Of a stretch of DNA of 64,000 nt, positions 42,684 through 51,451 are shown piece by piece. The notes under the pieces were generated by a model, which did no database searches, had not been told where the DNA came from, and was given only the letters and a program-made list of their open reading frames with translations. Numbering within the stretch: the stretch's first letter is position 1; each line of letters starts with the position of its first letter. The position numbers and the translations under genes were made by a program. The DNA is from Streptomyces sp. ICC1 (GTDB lineage Bacteria; Actinomycetota; Actinomycetes; Streptomycetales; Streptomycetaceae), in the NCBI RefSeq assembly GCF_003287935.1, contig NZ_CP030287.1, positions 4,554,267 through 4,618,266 of the forward strand. The letters are read 5' to 3'.

Positions 42684-43604
42684 CTAGCCGGCCGTGACCT
42701 TCACCGACCCCCGTACCTCCTCGTAGGTGCGGGGGTCGAACTCTCCCGCGGCGGGGGCCGCGACCGTGGCCGCCGAGAGGGCGACCGCGCGGACCAGCCG
42801 CTCCGGCCAGTCCAGGCCCTCGGCGAGGGCGGAGAGCAGGCCGGCGACGGCGGAGTCGCCGGCGCCGGTGGGGTTGCCCGCCAGGGTGCGGGGCGGGGCC
42901 GCCCGCCAGGTGCCCCGGGCGGTCGAGGCGAGCAGGCCCGCCGGGCCGAGCGAGGTGATCACGGCGTGGGCGCCGCGCCGGCGGGCGTCCCGGGTGGCGG
43001 GCAGCGGGTCCCGGGATCCGGTCAGCTCGGCGAGTTCGGCGGCGTTCGGCTTGATCATGTCGGGGCGGGCGGCGACCCCGCGCCGCAGGGCCTCGCCGCT
43101 GGTGTCCAGGAGTACGGGGACGCCGGCCGCGCGGGCCGCCCGGACCAGGACGGCGTAGGCGCCGACGGGGACGCCCGGGGGCAGGCTGCCGCACAGGGCC
43201 ACGGCGTGCGCGCCGTCCGCGAGCAGGGCCTCGTAGCGGGACAGGAAGCCGGCCCACTCGGCCGGGGTGATCAGCGGGCCCGGCTCGTTGAACTGCGTGG
43301 TGTCGCCCGAGGCCTCGTCGACGACGGCGAGGGTGCGCCGGGTGGTGCCCGCGCAGGGCACCAGCGCGTCGCGCACGCCGGGGGAGGCGGCGAGCAGTTC
43401 GCGTACGACGGCTCCCGTGCGGCCGCCCGCGAAGCCGGTCGCGGTCACCTCGTGGCCGAGGGCGGCCAGGACGCGGGCGACGTTGAGGCCCTTGCCGCCG
43501 GGGCGTTCGGCGACGTCGGTGACGCGGTGGGAGGCGTGCGGGTGCAGCTTCGGGACGCGGTAGGTGACGTCGAGCGCGGTGTTGGGCGTCACGGTCAGGA
43601 TCAT
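42684..43604 (-). CDS. 1-phosphofructokinase-family sugar kinase (PfkB)
   Basis: A 306-residue ribokinase-fold enzyme. MILTVTPNTALDVTYRV and GGKGLNVARVLAALG are the LacC/FruK N-terminal signatures. NPTGAGDSAVAGLL carries the catalytic Asp and anion hole. KPNAAELAELTG is the shared middle motif. It phosphorylates fructose-1-phosphate, tagatose-6-phosphate or a related hexose phosphate. No fruA/PTS gene is adjacent. Its place next to nagA-nagK suggests a role in amino-sugar or hexose phosphate use, but that is an inference. Confidence 0.9.
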   Translation of the reverse strand: MILTVTPNTALDVTYRVPKLHPHASHRVTDVAERPGGKGLNVARVLAALGHEVTATGFAGGRTGAVVRELLAASPGVRDALVPCAGTTRRTLAVVDEASGDTTQFNEPGPLITPAEWAGFLSRYEALLADGAHAVALCGSLPPGVPVGAYAVLVRAARAAGVPVLLDTSGEALRRGVAARPDMIKPNAAELAELTGSRDPLPATRDARRRGAHAVITSLGPAGLLASTARGTWRAAPPRTLAGNPTGAGDSAVAGLLSALAEGLDWPERLVRAVALSAATVAAPAAGEFDPRTYEEVRGSVKVTAG

Positions 43605-43741
43605 GGCGGGCCTCGGTCTCGGGGTGTGCCGGGATCATGCCAGGAGGCGCCGCCCTGCGGTAGCCGGGGCAAGGGTGCGGCCGGCCCGGTTCCCCGGACC
43701 GGCCGCGACCGTGTGATGCCCGCTCATGACGGTTGCCGTTG

Positions 43742-44905
43742 CTACGCCTTGACCGGGTTGACGATCCATTCGCCGCGCCGCATGACGCCCTTGACGTCGA
43801 AGGCGGAGTCGAGGACGACGAGGTCCGCGTACTTGCCGGGCTCCAGCGAGCCGACCTGGTCGTAGACGCCGATCAGCTTGGCCGGGTTGGCGGAGATCGC
43901 CTGGACCACGGACTCGACGGGGAGCTTGTCGAGGGTGACGGACCGCTTGAAGGCGGTGTCCAGGGTGAGGGTGGAGCCCGCGATGGAGCCGCCCTCGACG
44001 AGGCGGGCGACGCCCTCCTTGACCTCGACCTCCAGCGGCCCGAGGTGGTAGATGCCGTCGCCGAAGCCGGCGGCGTCCATCGCGTCGGTGATCAGCGCCA
44101 CGCGGTGCGCGCCCGCGTGGTGGAAGGCCAGCTCCAGCATGGCCGGGTGCAGGTGGGTGCCGTCGTTGATGAGCTCGACGGTGACCCGCTCGTCCTCCAG
44201 CAGCGCCGCGATCGGGCCGGGGGCGCGGTGCTCCAGGCCCGGCATCGCGTTGTAGAGGTGGGTGGCCACGGTGGCGCCCGCGTCGATGGCCTCGAGGGTC
44301 TGCTCGTACGTGGAGTCCGTGTGGCCGATCGCGGCGATGACCCCGTGCTCGGCCAGCAGCCGTACGGAGTCCAGGCCGCCCGGGAGCTCGGTGGCGAGGG
44401 TGAACATGCGGGCGGCGCCGTGGGAGGCGTCGATCAGCTTGCGGACCTCGGCCGGGTCGGGGTCGCGCAGCAGGTCTTCCTTGTGGGCCCCCTTGCGGCA
44501 GGGGTTGATGAAGGGCCCCTCGAAGTGGATGCCCGCGATGTCGCCCTGCTGGGTCAGCTCGGAGAGCAGCCCGGCGCGGCGGGCGAGCTCGTCGAGGTCG
44601 CCGGTGACGGTGGAGGCGACCAGGGTGGTGGTGCCGTGCTCGCGGTGGGTCCGTACGCCCTTGAGCACCTCCTCGGCGGTGCCGGAGGTGAAGGAGGCGC
44701 CGCCGCCGCCGTGGTTGTGCATGTCGACGAAGCCGGGGACGACCAGGCAGCCGGTGAGGTCGACCACGGCCGCGTTCTCGTCGGCGCTGCCGGCGATGCG
44801 CTCGCCGTCGACGATGAGGCGGCCGCCCTTGACGATGCCGGTGGGCAGCACCACGTCGGCTCCGGAGAGAACGGTGCTGCGGGCCACATGTGCGCTTCCG
44901 GACAT
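43742..44905 (-). CDS. nagA: N-acetylglucosamine-6-phosphate deacetylase
   Basis: A 387-residue amidohydrolase that releases acetate from GlcNAc-6-phosphate to give glucosamine-6-phosphate. The metal motif is VDMHNHGGGGASF, followed by GIHFEGPF with the metal-binding Glu. His residues are in AIGHTDSTYEQ and ATHLYNAMPGLEHR, with the catalytic Asp in ALITDAMDAAG. Length and motif order match NagA. The ATG shares one base with the upstream kinase stop (TGATG), so the pair is coupled and under the DasR-like box at 45875. Confidence 0.96.
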   Translation of the reverse strand: MSGSAHVARSTVLSGADVVLPTGIVKGGRLIVDGERIAGSADENAAVVDLTGCLVVPGFVDMHNHGGGGASFTSGTAEEVLKGVRTHREHGTTTLVASTVTGDLDELARRAGLLSELTQQGDIAGIHFEGPFINPCRKGAHKEDLLRDPDPAEVRKLIDASHGAARMFTLATELPGGLDSVRLLAEHGVIAAIGHTDSTYEQTLEAIDAGATVATHLYNAMPGLEHRAPGPIAALLEDERVTVELINDGTHLHPAMLELAFHHAGAHRVALITDAMDAAGFGDGIYHLGPLEVEVKEGVARLVEGGSIAGSTLTLDTAFKRSVTLDKLPVESVVQAISANPAKLIGVYDQVGSLEPGKYADLVVLDSAFDVKGVMRRGEWIVNPVKA

Positions 44906-45846
44906 CAGGCAGGTACCTCCGTGGCGAGTAGATCCCAGGCGAGCAGCCCTGCGCCCAGGCATCCGGCGGTGTCCCCTAGGGCCGCCGGAACGATGTGGGG
45001 CAGCCGCTGGAACGTCACGCGTTCCTCCACGGCCGTCCGGAGTGGTGTGAACAAGGTTTCCCCGGCCTCGGCCAGACCGCCACCGATGATCAGGGTGCTC
45101 GGGTCCAGCAGGGTGATGGCGGTGACCAGGCCGTCGGCGAGGGCTCCGATGGCGGCGAGCCACACTTCCTTCGCGGCGGGGTCGCCGGATTCGACGGCCT
45201 TGGCGCAGTCCGCGGCGTCGGCTTCGGGGTCGCCGGAGGCGGCCGCCCAGGCGCGGCTGACGGCGGAGGCGGAGGCGAGGGTCTCCAGGCAGCCGTACTG
45301 GCCGCAGCCGCAGGCGGGGCCGCCGGGGCGGACCACGATGTGGCCGATCTCGCCGGCGTAGCCGTGCGCGCCGGCCTCGATGCGGCCGGCGATGCCGATG
45401 GCGCCGGCGATGCCGGTGCCGAGCGGGACGAACAGGAAGCGGTCGGCGCCGCGGCCCGCGCCGATGCGGCCTTCGGCGAGTCCGCCCGTGCGGACGTCGT
45501 GGCCGAGGGCTACGGGGATCCCGCCGAGGCGTCTGGCGAGCAGTTCGCGCATGGGGACGTCGCGCCAGCCCAGGTTCGCCGCGTAGACGGCGATCCCGTT
45601 CTCGGCGTCGACGATGCCGGGGACGGCGACGCCGGCGGCCGAGGCGGCCACGGCGAAGCGCTCCCGGCCCAGGGCGAGGAGTTCGAAGGCGAAGTCCTGG
45701 ATCGTCTCGACGACGGCTTCGGGACCGCGCTCGCGGCCGGTGGCGCGGCGCGCTTCGTAGAGCAGGGTGCCGTCGTCGGCGACGAGGGCGGCCTTCATCC
45801 CAGTGCCGCCCACATCGAGGGCGATGACGTGTTTCACGGGTTTCAC
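44905..45846 (-). CDS. nagK: ROK-family N-acetylglucosamine kinase
   Basis: A 313-residue ROK sugar kinase. The ATP-binding motif is IALDVGGTGMKAALV. The ROK zinc motif is CGCGQYGCLE. HDVRTGGLAEGRIGAGRG and EIGHIVVRPGG (with EIGH catalytic/sugar contacts) match GlcNAc kinases. Translational coupling to nagA and a DasR-type operator support GlcNAc phosphorylation as its job. Two in-frame GTGs (45846 and 45837) precede KHVIALD; I use the first. Neither has a strong ribosome site, so it may be leaderless or weakly translated. Confidence 0.93.
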   Translation of the reverse strand: MKPVKHVIALDVGGTGMKAALVADDGTLLYEARRATGRERGPEAVVETIQDFAFELLALGRERFAVAASAAGVAVPGIVDAENGIAVYAANLGWRDVPMRELLARRLGGIPVALGHDVRTGGLAEGRIGAGRGADRFLFVPLGTGIAGAIGIAGRIEAGAHGYAGEIGHIVVRPGGPACGCGQYGCLETLASASAVSRAWAAASGDPEADAADCAKAVESGDPAAKEVWLAAIGALADGLVTAITLLDPSTLIIGGGLAEAGETLFTPLRTAVEERVTFQRLPHIVPAALGDTAGCLGAGLLAWDLLATEVPA

Positions 45847-45874
45847 GGGTGACAGTCTCGCGTGCTTGGAGGGG

Positions 45875-45890
45875 AAAGGTCTAGTCCACT
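45875..45890. promoter_or_regulatory. DasR-responsive element (dre) upstream of nagK-nagA
   Basis: AAAGGTCTAGTCCACT matches the dre consensus ACTGGTCTAGACCACT at 13 of 16 positions, including the core GGTCTAG-CCA. It ends 29 bp from the nagK start. DasR is the GlcN-6-P-responsive GntR repressor of Streptomyces aminosugar genes. Confidence 0.85.
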
Positions 45891-46031
45891 GAGGGGGATT
45901 GTTGAGCCGCCATACAAATTCGGGACCTTGGTCGGTGCGCGGGCCCGCGCCGAGGAGTTCGCGCGCAGGTGTGCTGGTGGGCGCGTGCAGGGCGTGTGCA
46001 CGTTTGGGGGTGGATGTTGACGAGGCGCGAG

Positions 46032-46047
46032 AGTGGTGTAGACCTTT
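46032..46047. promoter_or_regulatory. Second dre-like box upstream of solute-binding lipoprotein gene
   Basis: AGTGGTGTAGACCTTT matches the dre consensus at 12 of 16 positions (core GGTgTAGACC). It lies 41 bp before the lipoprotein start, on the other side of the divergent region from the nagK site. Confidence 0.65.
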
Positions 46048-46087
46048 ACGCGAATCGTACGGAACAACCTGGGGTGGAACGAGAACT

Positions 46088-47404
46088 GTGAAGGCTCGAA
46101 CTGTGCAGGCCCGAAACCTGAACCTCGCCGCGTCCGGCCTCGCGCTCGGCCTGACGACGGTGATGCTGACCGGCTGCGGAGCCCTGTCGAGCCTCACCGG
46201 GAACAACGAGGTCACCCTGCGGGTCGTGGCGGCCGACTACGGGGACAATCCCGAGAACTCCTCGAAGGGCTACTGGAAGGGCCTCGCCACGGCCTTCGAG
46301 CAGAACCACCCCGGCATCAAGGTCCAGGTCGACGTCTACTCCTGGTCCGAGGTCGACGCCAAGGTCGCCGAGATGGTCAAGGACGGCAAGGCCCCCGACG
46401 TCGCCCAGATCGGCGCCTACGCCGACTACGCCGCCGACGGCAAGCTCTACTCCGCCGACGAACTGCTGTCCGTGAAGACCGAGGCCGACTTCCTCGCGCC
46501 GCTCGCCGACGCGGGCAAGGTCAAGCGCGTCCAGTACGGCATGCCCTTCGTGGCCAGCACCCGGCTGATGTTCTACAACGAGAAGCTGCTCACCGACGCC
46601 GGCGTCATCCCCAAGGACGCCAAGGGCGCCTGGCAGCCCAAGAGCTGGGCCGAGCTGGAGGCCGCGGCCAAGAAGCTCAAGGCGGCCGGGGTCCCGACCC
46701 CCTTCGCGCTGCCCCTGGGCCGCGAGGAGGCGCAGGCCGAGACCATGCAGTGGATGCTCGCGGGCGGCGGCGGCTACAGCGACAACGAAGAGGCGTACTC
46801 GATCGACTCCGCGGACAACGTCAAGACCTTCGAGTACCTGCGCGACAAGCTCGTCGCACCGGGCCTGACCGGCCCCGTCGAGCCGTCCAAGCTGGACCGG
46901 CAGGCCGCCTTCGACGCTTTCACGCGCGGCGAGGTCGGCATGCTCAACGGGCACCCGACGCTGCTCAAGCAGGCCGCCGACAAGGGCGTGAAGTACGGCA
47001 TGGTCCCCATGCCGACCTCCGACGGGACCGACCACTCGACGATGGGCGTCGCCGACTGGGTCATGGCCTTCAAGACCGGCCACAAGAAGGAGTCCGGGCA
47101 GTTCCTGGACTTCCTGTACGAGCCGAACAACGTGACGGCCTTCACCGGCAAGTACGACCTGCTCCCGGTCACCACCAGCGGCTACCGGGAGATGCAGGCC
47201 GCCACGGGCGCCTCGTCGACGCAGCTGAAGACCTTCCTGCAGGCGCTGCCGAACGCGCGGCTGTACCCGGTCGGCAAGAAGTCCTGGGCGGGCGTGAGCG
47301 AGGACATCAAGAAGAACATCGGCACGACCGTGCAGCCGGGCGGACAGCCCGCCAAGGTCCTCGGCGAGATAGCGGAGACGGCGCGCAAGAACGACCCGCG
47401 CTGA
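46088..47404 (+). CDS. Sugar-binding lipoprotein of an ABC importer (orphan)
   Basis: A 438-residue family-1 extracellular solute-binding protein. The signal peptide ends in lipobox LTGC (Cys30), so it should be lipid-anchored. The mature fold begins VTLRVVAADYGDNPENSSKGYWKGLATAFEQNHPGIKVQVDVYSWSEVDAKVAEMVKDGKAPDVAQIG, typical of oligosaccharide and amino-sugar binders. No permease or ATPase gene is adjacent, so it must use a distant membrane complex and a shared MsiK-like ATPase. The dre-like box upstream and divergence from nagK-nagA suggest an aminosugar or chitin-derived ligand. Confidence 0.9.
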   Translation: MKARTVQARNLNLAASGLALGLTTVMLTGCGALSSLTGNNEVTLRVVAADYGDNPENSSKGYWKGLATAFEQNHPGIKVQVDVYSWSEVDAKVAEMVKDGKAPDVAQIGAYADYAADGKLYSADELLSVKTEADFLAPLADAGKVKRVQYGMPFVASTRLMFYNEKLLTDAGVIPKDAKGAWQPKSWAELEAAAKKLKAAGVPTPFALPLGREEAQAETMQWMLAGGGGYSDNEEAYSIDSADNVKTFEYLRDKLVAPGLTGPVEPSKLDRQAAFDAFTRGEVGMLNGHPTLLKQAADKGVKYGMVPMPTSDGTDHSTMGVADWVMAFKTGHKKESGQFLDFLYEPNNVTAFTGKYDLLPVTTSGYREMQAATGASSTQLKTFLQALPNARLYPVGKKSWAGVSEDIKKNIGTTVQPGGQPAKVLGEIAETARKNDPR

Positions 47405-47440
47405 GCGGTGGCTGTCGGAGGGCGGCGTTAATCTGGCCGT

Positions 47441-47689
47441 ATGACGGACGACGGGCGGCCGCCGGCCGGGCTGACCGCCGACGAGGCGGCGGTGCTCGCC
47501 TACGAAGGGCGCACCTGGCCCGGACCCGGCGCCAAGGAGCGGGCCATACGGGAAGGGCTGGGGATGGCCCCGGTCCGCTACTACCAGCTGCTCAACGCGC
47601 TGATGGACGACCCGAGGGCGCTGCGGCACGCGCCGGGCACCGTGAACCGGCTGCGGCGCATCCGCGAAGCCCAGCGGGCACGGCGGTAG
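47441..47689 (+). CDS. DUF3263 small helix-turn-helix-like protein
   Basis: An 82-residue protein with the DUF3263 pattern: ILxYEGRTWPGPGAKERAIREGLGMAPVRYYQLLNALMDDPRAL. The middle resembles a winged-helix or sigma-4-like HTH, and the C-terminus is Arg-rich (RLRRIREAQRARR), which suggests DNA binding. Such proteins are widespread in actinobacteria without an established role. It follows the lipoprotein gene by 36 bp and precedes otsB by 77 bp. Confidence 0.88.
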   Translation: MTDDGRPPAGLTADEAAVLAYEGRTWPGPGAKERAIREGLGMAPVRYYQLLNALMDDPRALRHAPGTVNRLRRIREAQRARR

Positions 47690-47766
47690 CGGTGGCGGCA
47701 GCGGTCGCGGCAGCGGTCTTCCGCGCGCCGTAGCCGTGGCCCGGCTCGGCCGTTAGGGTCGAGCGT

Positions 47767-48615
47767 ATGGGGAGCCATCCGCACGATCTGCCGATGCCCG
47801 TCACAGCCGCCGGACGCGAGGGACTCGACGCCCTCCTGCACGCACCGCACCACTCCGTCGTCGCCCTCGACTTCGACGGCACCCTCGCCGACATCGTCCC
47901 CGACCCCGATCAGGCGCGGGCCCACCCCGCGGCCGTCGCCGCGCTGTCCGCGCTGGCGCCCCGCGTGGGATCGGTCGCGGTCGTCACGGGCCGGCCGGCC
48001 GGGGTCGCCGTCCGCTACGGCGGCTTCGCCGGGGTCCCGGGCCTCGAGCACCTGGTGGTGCTGGGGCACTACGGGGCCGAGCGCTGGGACGCCGTGAGCG
48101 GCATCGTGCACGCCCCGGCCGAACACCCCGGGGTGGCGGCGCTGCGCGCCGAGCTGCCGGGGTTCCTGGACGCGATCGGCGCGTGGCGCGGCACCTGGAT
48201 CGAGGAGAAGGGCCAGGCGCTGGCCGTCCACACCCGCCGGGCGGACGACCCCGCGGCTGCCTTCGCGGCCCTGCGCGAGCCCCTGGAGGGGCTGGCGGCC
48301 CGCCACGGGCTGATGGTCGAGCCGGGCCGCGCGGTGCTGGAGCTGAGGCCGCCGGGCATGGACAAGGGCGTGGCGCTCACGGAGTACCTCGCGGAGGTGG
48401 GGGCGACCTCCGTGCTGTACGCGGGCGACGACCTGGGCGACCTCGCGGCGTTCTCGGCGGTGGAGAAGCTGCGGGGGGACGGGCTGCCGGGGCTGCTGGT
48501 GTGCAGCGGCTCGGCGGACGTGCCGGAGCTCGCCGCACGCGCGGACCTGGTCCTGTCCGGCCCGGCCGAGGTCGTGGCGCTGCTGGCCGCGCTGGCCGCG
48601 GCCGTACACGCCTGA
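47767..48615 (+). CDS. otsB: Trehalose-6-phosphate phosphatase
   Basis: A 282-residue HAD-superfamily phosphatase. The nucleophile motif is ALDFDGTLADIVPDP (DxDGT). VVTGRPAGV is motif II, and VLYAGDDLGDLAAF carries the metal Asp pair of motif IV. The central cap (LVVLGHYGAERWD, GTWIEEKGQALAVHTRRA) matches OtsB. It dephosphorylates trehalose-6-phosphate to trehalose. Convergent with otsA, the preceding pathway enzyme. Confidence 0.94.
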   Translation: MGSHPHDLPMPVTAAGREGLDALLHAPHHSVVALDFDGTLADIVPDPDQARAHPAAVAALSALAPRVGSVAVVTGRPAGVAVRYGGFAGVPGLEHLVVLGHYGAERWDAVSGIVHAPAEHPGVAALRAELPGFLDAIGAWRGTWIEEKGQALAVHTRRADDPAAAFAALREPLEGLAARHGLMVEPGRAVLELRPPGMDKGVALTEYLAEVGATSVLYAGDDLGDLAAFSAVEKLRGDGLPGLLVCSGSADVPELAARADLVLSGPAEVVALLAALAAAVHA

Positions 48616-48643
48616 CCCGGGCGGGGCCGGGCAACGGCCCCGC

Positions 48644-48705
48644 ACGGCTCAGCCCGGACACGGCTCAGCCCGGCGCGGCTCAGCCCGGACGCGGCTCAGT
48701 CCCGG
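48644..48705. repeat. Four degenerate 15-16-bp tandem repeats between otsB and otsA
   Basis: ACGGCTCAGCCCGGAC-type units with period 16, 15 and 16 bp. The last unit contains the otsA stop codon (48696-48698). Confidence 0.85.
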
Positions 48706-50051
48706 AGGTCCGTGAGCTGGGCCGTGAGCCACTGGGCCGGGGGGAGGGCCGTCGCCGCCGCGGCCAGCCGCTTCGTACGGTCCGCGCGCTCGGCCGCCGG
48801 CATGGACAGCGCCGCGTGCAACGCCCGCGCCGTCGCCGTGACGTCGTACGGGTTCACCGTCAGCGCGTCCTCGGCCAGCTCCTCGTACGCCCCCGCCCCC
48901 GTCGACAGCACCAGCGCGCACCCCGCCTCCGACACCACCGGGATCTCCTTCGCCACCAGGTTCATCCCGTCCCGCACCGGATTGACCAGCGCCACGTCCG
49001 CCAGCCGGTACGCCGCCAGCGACCGCGCGAAGTCGTCCTCCACCGAGACCAGCACCGGCTGCCAGTCCGCGGTGCCGAACTCCTCGTTGACCGAGGCCGC
49101 CAGGTCCGCCACCGCCCGCGTGTACTCCCGGTACACCGCCAGGTCCTGCCGGGACGGGTAGGCGGAGGCCAGGTGCACCACCCGCCCGCGCCACTCGGGG
49201 TGGACCTCCAGCAGCTCCCGGTAGGCCAGCAGGCCCCGCAGGATGTTCTTCGACAGCTCCGTGCGGTCCACCCGGACGATCGTCTTCAGGCCGGCCGTCC
49301 GCTCCCGCAGCTCCGCCAGCTTCGCGTCCACCTCCGGCCGGTGCGCCAGCGCCCGCAGCTCGTCCCCGTCCACGCCCAGCGGGTACACCGCCACCGGCGC
49401 CTCGGGCCCCGCCGACGCCGTGAACTCCCGCGCCCACCGCTCCGTGTGGAAGCCCACCCGGTCCGCCCCGAGCATCCCCCGCAGCAGCTGCCCGCGGATG
49501 TCGTCCGGGAGCATCCCCAGGAACTCGGGCGACGCCCACGGGGTGTGCGTGAAGTGCCCGATCCGCAGGTCCGGGCGCAGCTCCCGCAGCAGGCCCGGGA
49601 CCAGTGCCAGGTGGTAGTCCTGGACCAGGACGCGGGCCCCCTGCGCGGCCTCCTCGGCCAGGGCCGCGGCGAACGCCTCGTTGTACGCCGTGTACGAGGC
49701 CCAGCGCCGCCGGAACGCCGCGTCGAAGACCGGCTCGCGCGGGATGTCGTACAGGTGGTGGTGCAGGAACCACAGCACCGAGTTCGCGATGCCGTTGTAC
49801 GCGTCGTCGTAGACCGCGGGATCGATGTCCAGCATCCGGACGCCCGGCTCGGCCACGCCCCGCCGTACCGCCTCGCGGTCCGCGTCCGAGAGCGCCGCGC
49901 AGATCCACAGCGCGCCGGGCTGCTCCGCGAGGGCCGCGGAGAGGCCGGAGACGAGCCCGCCCCCGCCGCGGCGGGCACTGAGCGTTCCTTGCGCGTCGAG
50001 GGCGTACGAGAGCGGGCCGCGGTTCGCGGCGACGAGCACCTGGGAAGCCAT
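48696..50051 (-). CDS. otsA: Trehalose-6-phosphate synthase (GT20)
   Basis: A 451-residue retaining glycosyltransferase making trehalose-6-phosphate from UDP- or GDP-glucose and glucose-6-phosphate. Motifs are RGGGGLVSGLSAAL (N-terminal loop), RVLVQDYHLALVPGLLRELRPDLRIGHFTHTPWASPEFLGMLP, VAVYPLGVDGDEL, KTIVRVDRTELSKNILRGLLAYRELL and RDGMNLVAKEIPVV, in family order. The stop lies in tandem repeats. It runs convergently with otsB, and gpgS is upstream on the same strand. Confidence 0.96.
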   Translation of the reverse strand: MASQVLVAANRGPLSYALDAQGTLSARRGGGGLVSGLSAALAEQPGALWICAALSDADREAVRRGVAEPGVRMLDIDPAVYDDAYNGIANSVLWFLHHHLYDIPREPVFDAAFRRRWASYTAYNEAFAAALAEEAAQGARVLVQDYHLALVPGLLRELRPDLRIGHFTHTPWASPEFLGMLPDDIRGQLLRGMLGADRVGFHTERWAREFTASAGPEAPVAVYPLGVDGDELRALAHRPEVDAKLAELRERTAGLKTIVRVDRTELSKNILRGLLAYRELLEVHPEWRGRVVHLASAYPSRQDLAVYREYTRAVADLAASVNEEFGTADWQPVLVSVEDDFARSLAAYRLADVALVNPVRDGMNLVAKEIPVVSEAGCALVLSTGAGAYEELAEDALTVNPYDVTATARALHAALSMPAAERADRTKRLAAAATALPPAQWLTAQLTDLRD

Positions 50052-50116
50052 GCGGCGAACCTAGCCCGCCCCGCCCCCGGTCAAACGTCAGTGCCCGCGC
50101 GCGGCGGGTTGCCCGT

Positions 50117-51097
50117 TCACGCCGCGCGCCGCCGCGCGTACTCCTCGATGTCCCGCATCGGCGGCCGCTCCTCGGTGTCCACGGGGTGGTCGTGGGCGAC
50201 GAAGCCGTCCGGGCCGCGGTCGAACTGCGTCAGCTCCGGCCGGACGAGGTGCCCGCGCGCGAGCCGCACCTGCGCGGTGCGGTAGATCGCCGCGGCCATC
50301 CGCCCCAGTGCCTGCCCGTCCTGGTGGCGGTGGAGCCGTACGCCCACGTCCACCTGGGCGAGCGCGTCCAGCCCGGCCGTGTGCAGGGCGTCCACCATCA
50401 GGCCCAGCTCGACCCCGTAGCCGACGGGGAACGGCAGCCGTTCCAGCAGCTCGCGGCGGACGGCGTACTCGCCGCCCAGCGGCTGGACGAAGCCGGCCAG
50501 CTGCGGCCAGTGCAGGTTGAGCAGGGGGCGGGCCACGAGCTCGGTGACCCGGCCGCCCTGGCCGGGGGCGATCCCGTCGGGGTCGGGCCCGGTGACGAGG
50601 GGGCGGTCGTACATGGCCTTGACGAAGCGCAGGTCCGGATCGGTCAGCAGCGGGCCGACGATCCCGGAGACGAAGTCGGCCGAGAAGTCGCGCAGATCGG
50701 CGTCGACGAAGCAGACGATGTCACCGGTGGTCGCCAGCAGCGAGCGCCACAGCACCTCGCCCTTGCCGGGCAGGGCGGGGATCCGCGGCAGGATGTCGTC
50801 GCGGTGGACCACCCGGGCCCCGGCCTTCGCCGCGACCTCCGCCGTGCGGTCGGTGGACCCCGAGTCGACCACGACCAGCTCGTCCACCAGGGGCACCGCC
50901 AGCCCCTCGATCAGATCGCGCCGGATCACCTCGACGATGTCGCCGACCGTCGCCTCCTCGTCGAGCGCCGGCAGCACCACGCTCACGGTGGTCCCGGCTG
51001 CCCGCTTGGCGGAGAGCAGCTGGCCGAGCGGTCGGTCGGCGGCGGACCAGGAGCGGTCGGCCAGCCATCGCTCCACCTCTTCCAGCACCTTCAGCAC
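50117..51097 (-). CDS. gpgS: Glucosyl-3-phosphoglycerate synthase
   Basis: A 326-residue GT-A (GT81) enzyme transferring glucose from NDP-glucose to 3-phosphoglycerate. VSVVLPALDEEATVGDIV is the nucleotide-sugar site. DELVVVDSGSTDRT and CFVDADLRDFSADFVSGIVGPLL contain the metal DxD (DAD). LNLHWPQLAGFVQPLGGEYAVRRELLERLPFPVGYGVELG is GpgS-specific. The product is a precursor of glucosylglycerate or methylglucose polysaccharides. The location beside otsA and otsB suggests an osmolyte cluster. The GTG start follows AGGGA closely. Confidence 0.95.
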   Translation of the reverse strand: MLKVLEEVERWLADRSWSAADRPLGQLLSAKRAAGTTVSVVLPALDEEATVGDIVEVIRRDLIEGLAVPLVDELVVVDSGSTDRTAEVAAKAGARVVHRDDILPRIPALPGKGEVLWRSLLATTGDIVCFVDADLRDFSADFVSGIVGPLLTDPDLRFVKAMYDRPLVTGPDPDGIAPGQGGRVTELVARPLLNLHWPQLAGFVQPLGGEYAVRRELLERLPFPVGYGVELGLMVDALHTAGLDALAQVDVGVRLHRHQDGQALGRMAAAIYRTAQVRLARGHLVRPELTQFDRGPDGFVAHDHPVDTEERPPMRDIEEYARRRAA

Positions 51098-51276
51098 TCC
51101 CTGGTTCTTCCATCGTTTCGACCGAAATGTGATCCATCTCGCGGTTCGGACGGCTGTCTCAACCCCCCGGGCCTTCGGTTACAGTCTTGAACAACGCGAA
51201 GGTCCACCGCATGCCGGGGGTCCCCGCGTACAAACGCCCGGGTGCGCCGTAGAGCGCGTCGCCCGGTGCCATACCG

Positions 51277-51433
51277 CTCATCCAGAGGGGCAGAGGGACA
51301 CGGCCCGTTGAAGCCCCGGCAACCCTCCAGTCGGTTCTCGCGATCGCGCACATCCAGCGGCGTCAGCGAGGTCCCCGGCTAGGGAAGGTGCCAATTCCGT
51401 CTCATGGCGAAGTGCGCCATGGGGAAGATGAGG
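51277..51433 (+). ncRNA. SAM-I (S-box) riboswitch in thrC leader
   Basis: The sequence follows the S-box consensus: 5' P1 strand CTCATCCAGAGGGGCAGAGGG, then GGCCCGTTGAAGCCCCGGCAACC (described here in two parts: GGCCCGTTGAA, GCCCCGGCAACC), GGTGCCAATTCC, and the 3' P1 strand GATGAG at 51427-51432. AGGAG immediately overlaps P1's 3' end, 19 nt before the thrC ATG. ATGGCGA (51403-51409) could also pair with TCGCCAT (51445-51451) at the start codon, suggesting control of translation. It binds S-adenosylmethionine. Confidence 0.93.
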
Positions 51434-51451
51434 AGAAAGGGCCTCGCCATC

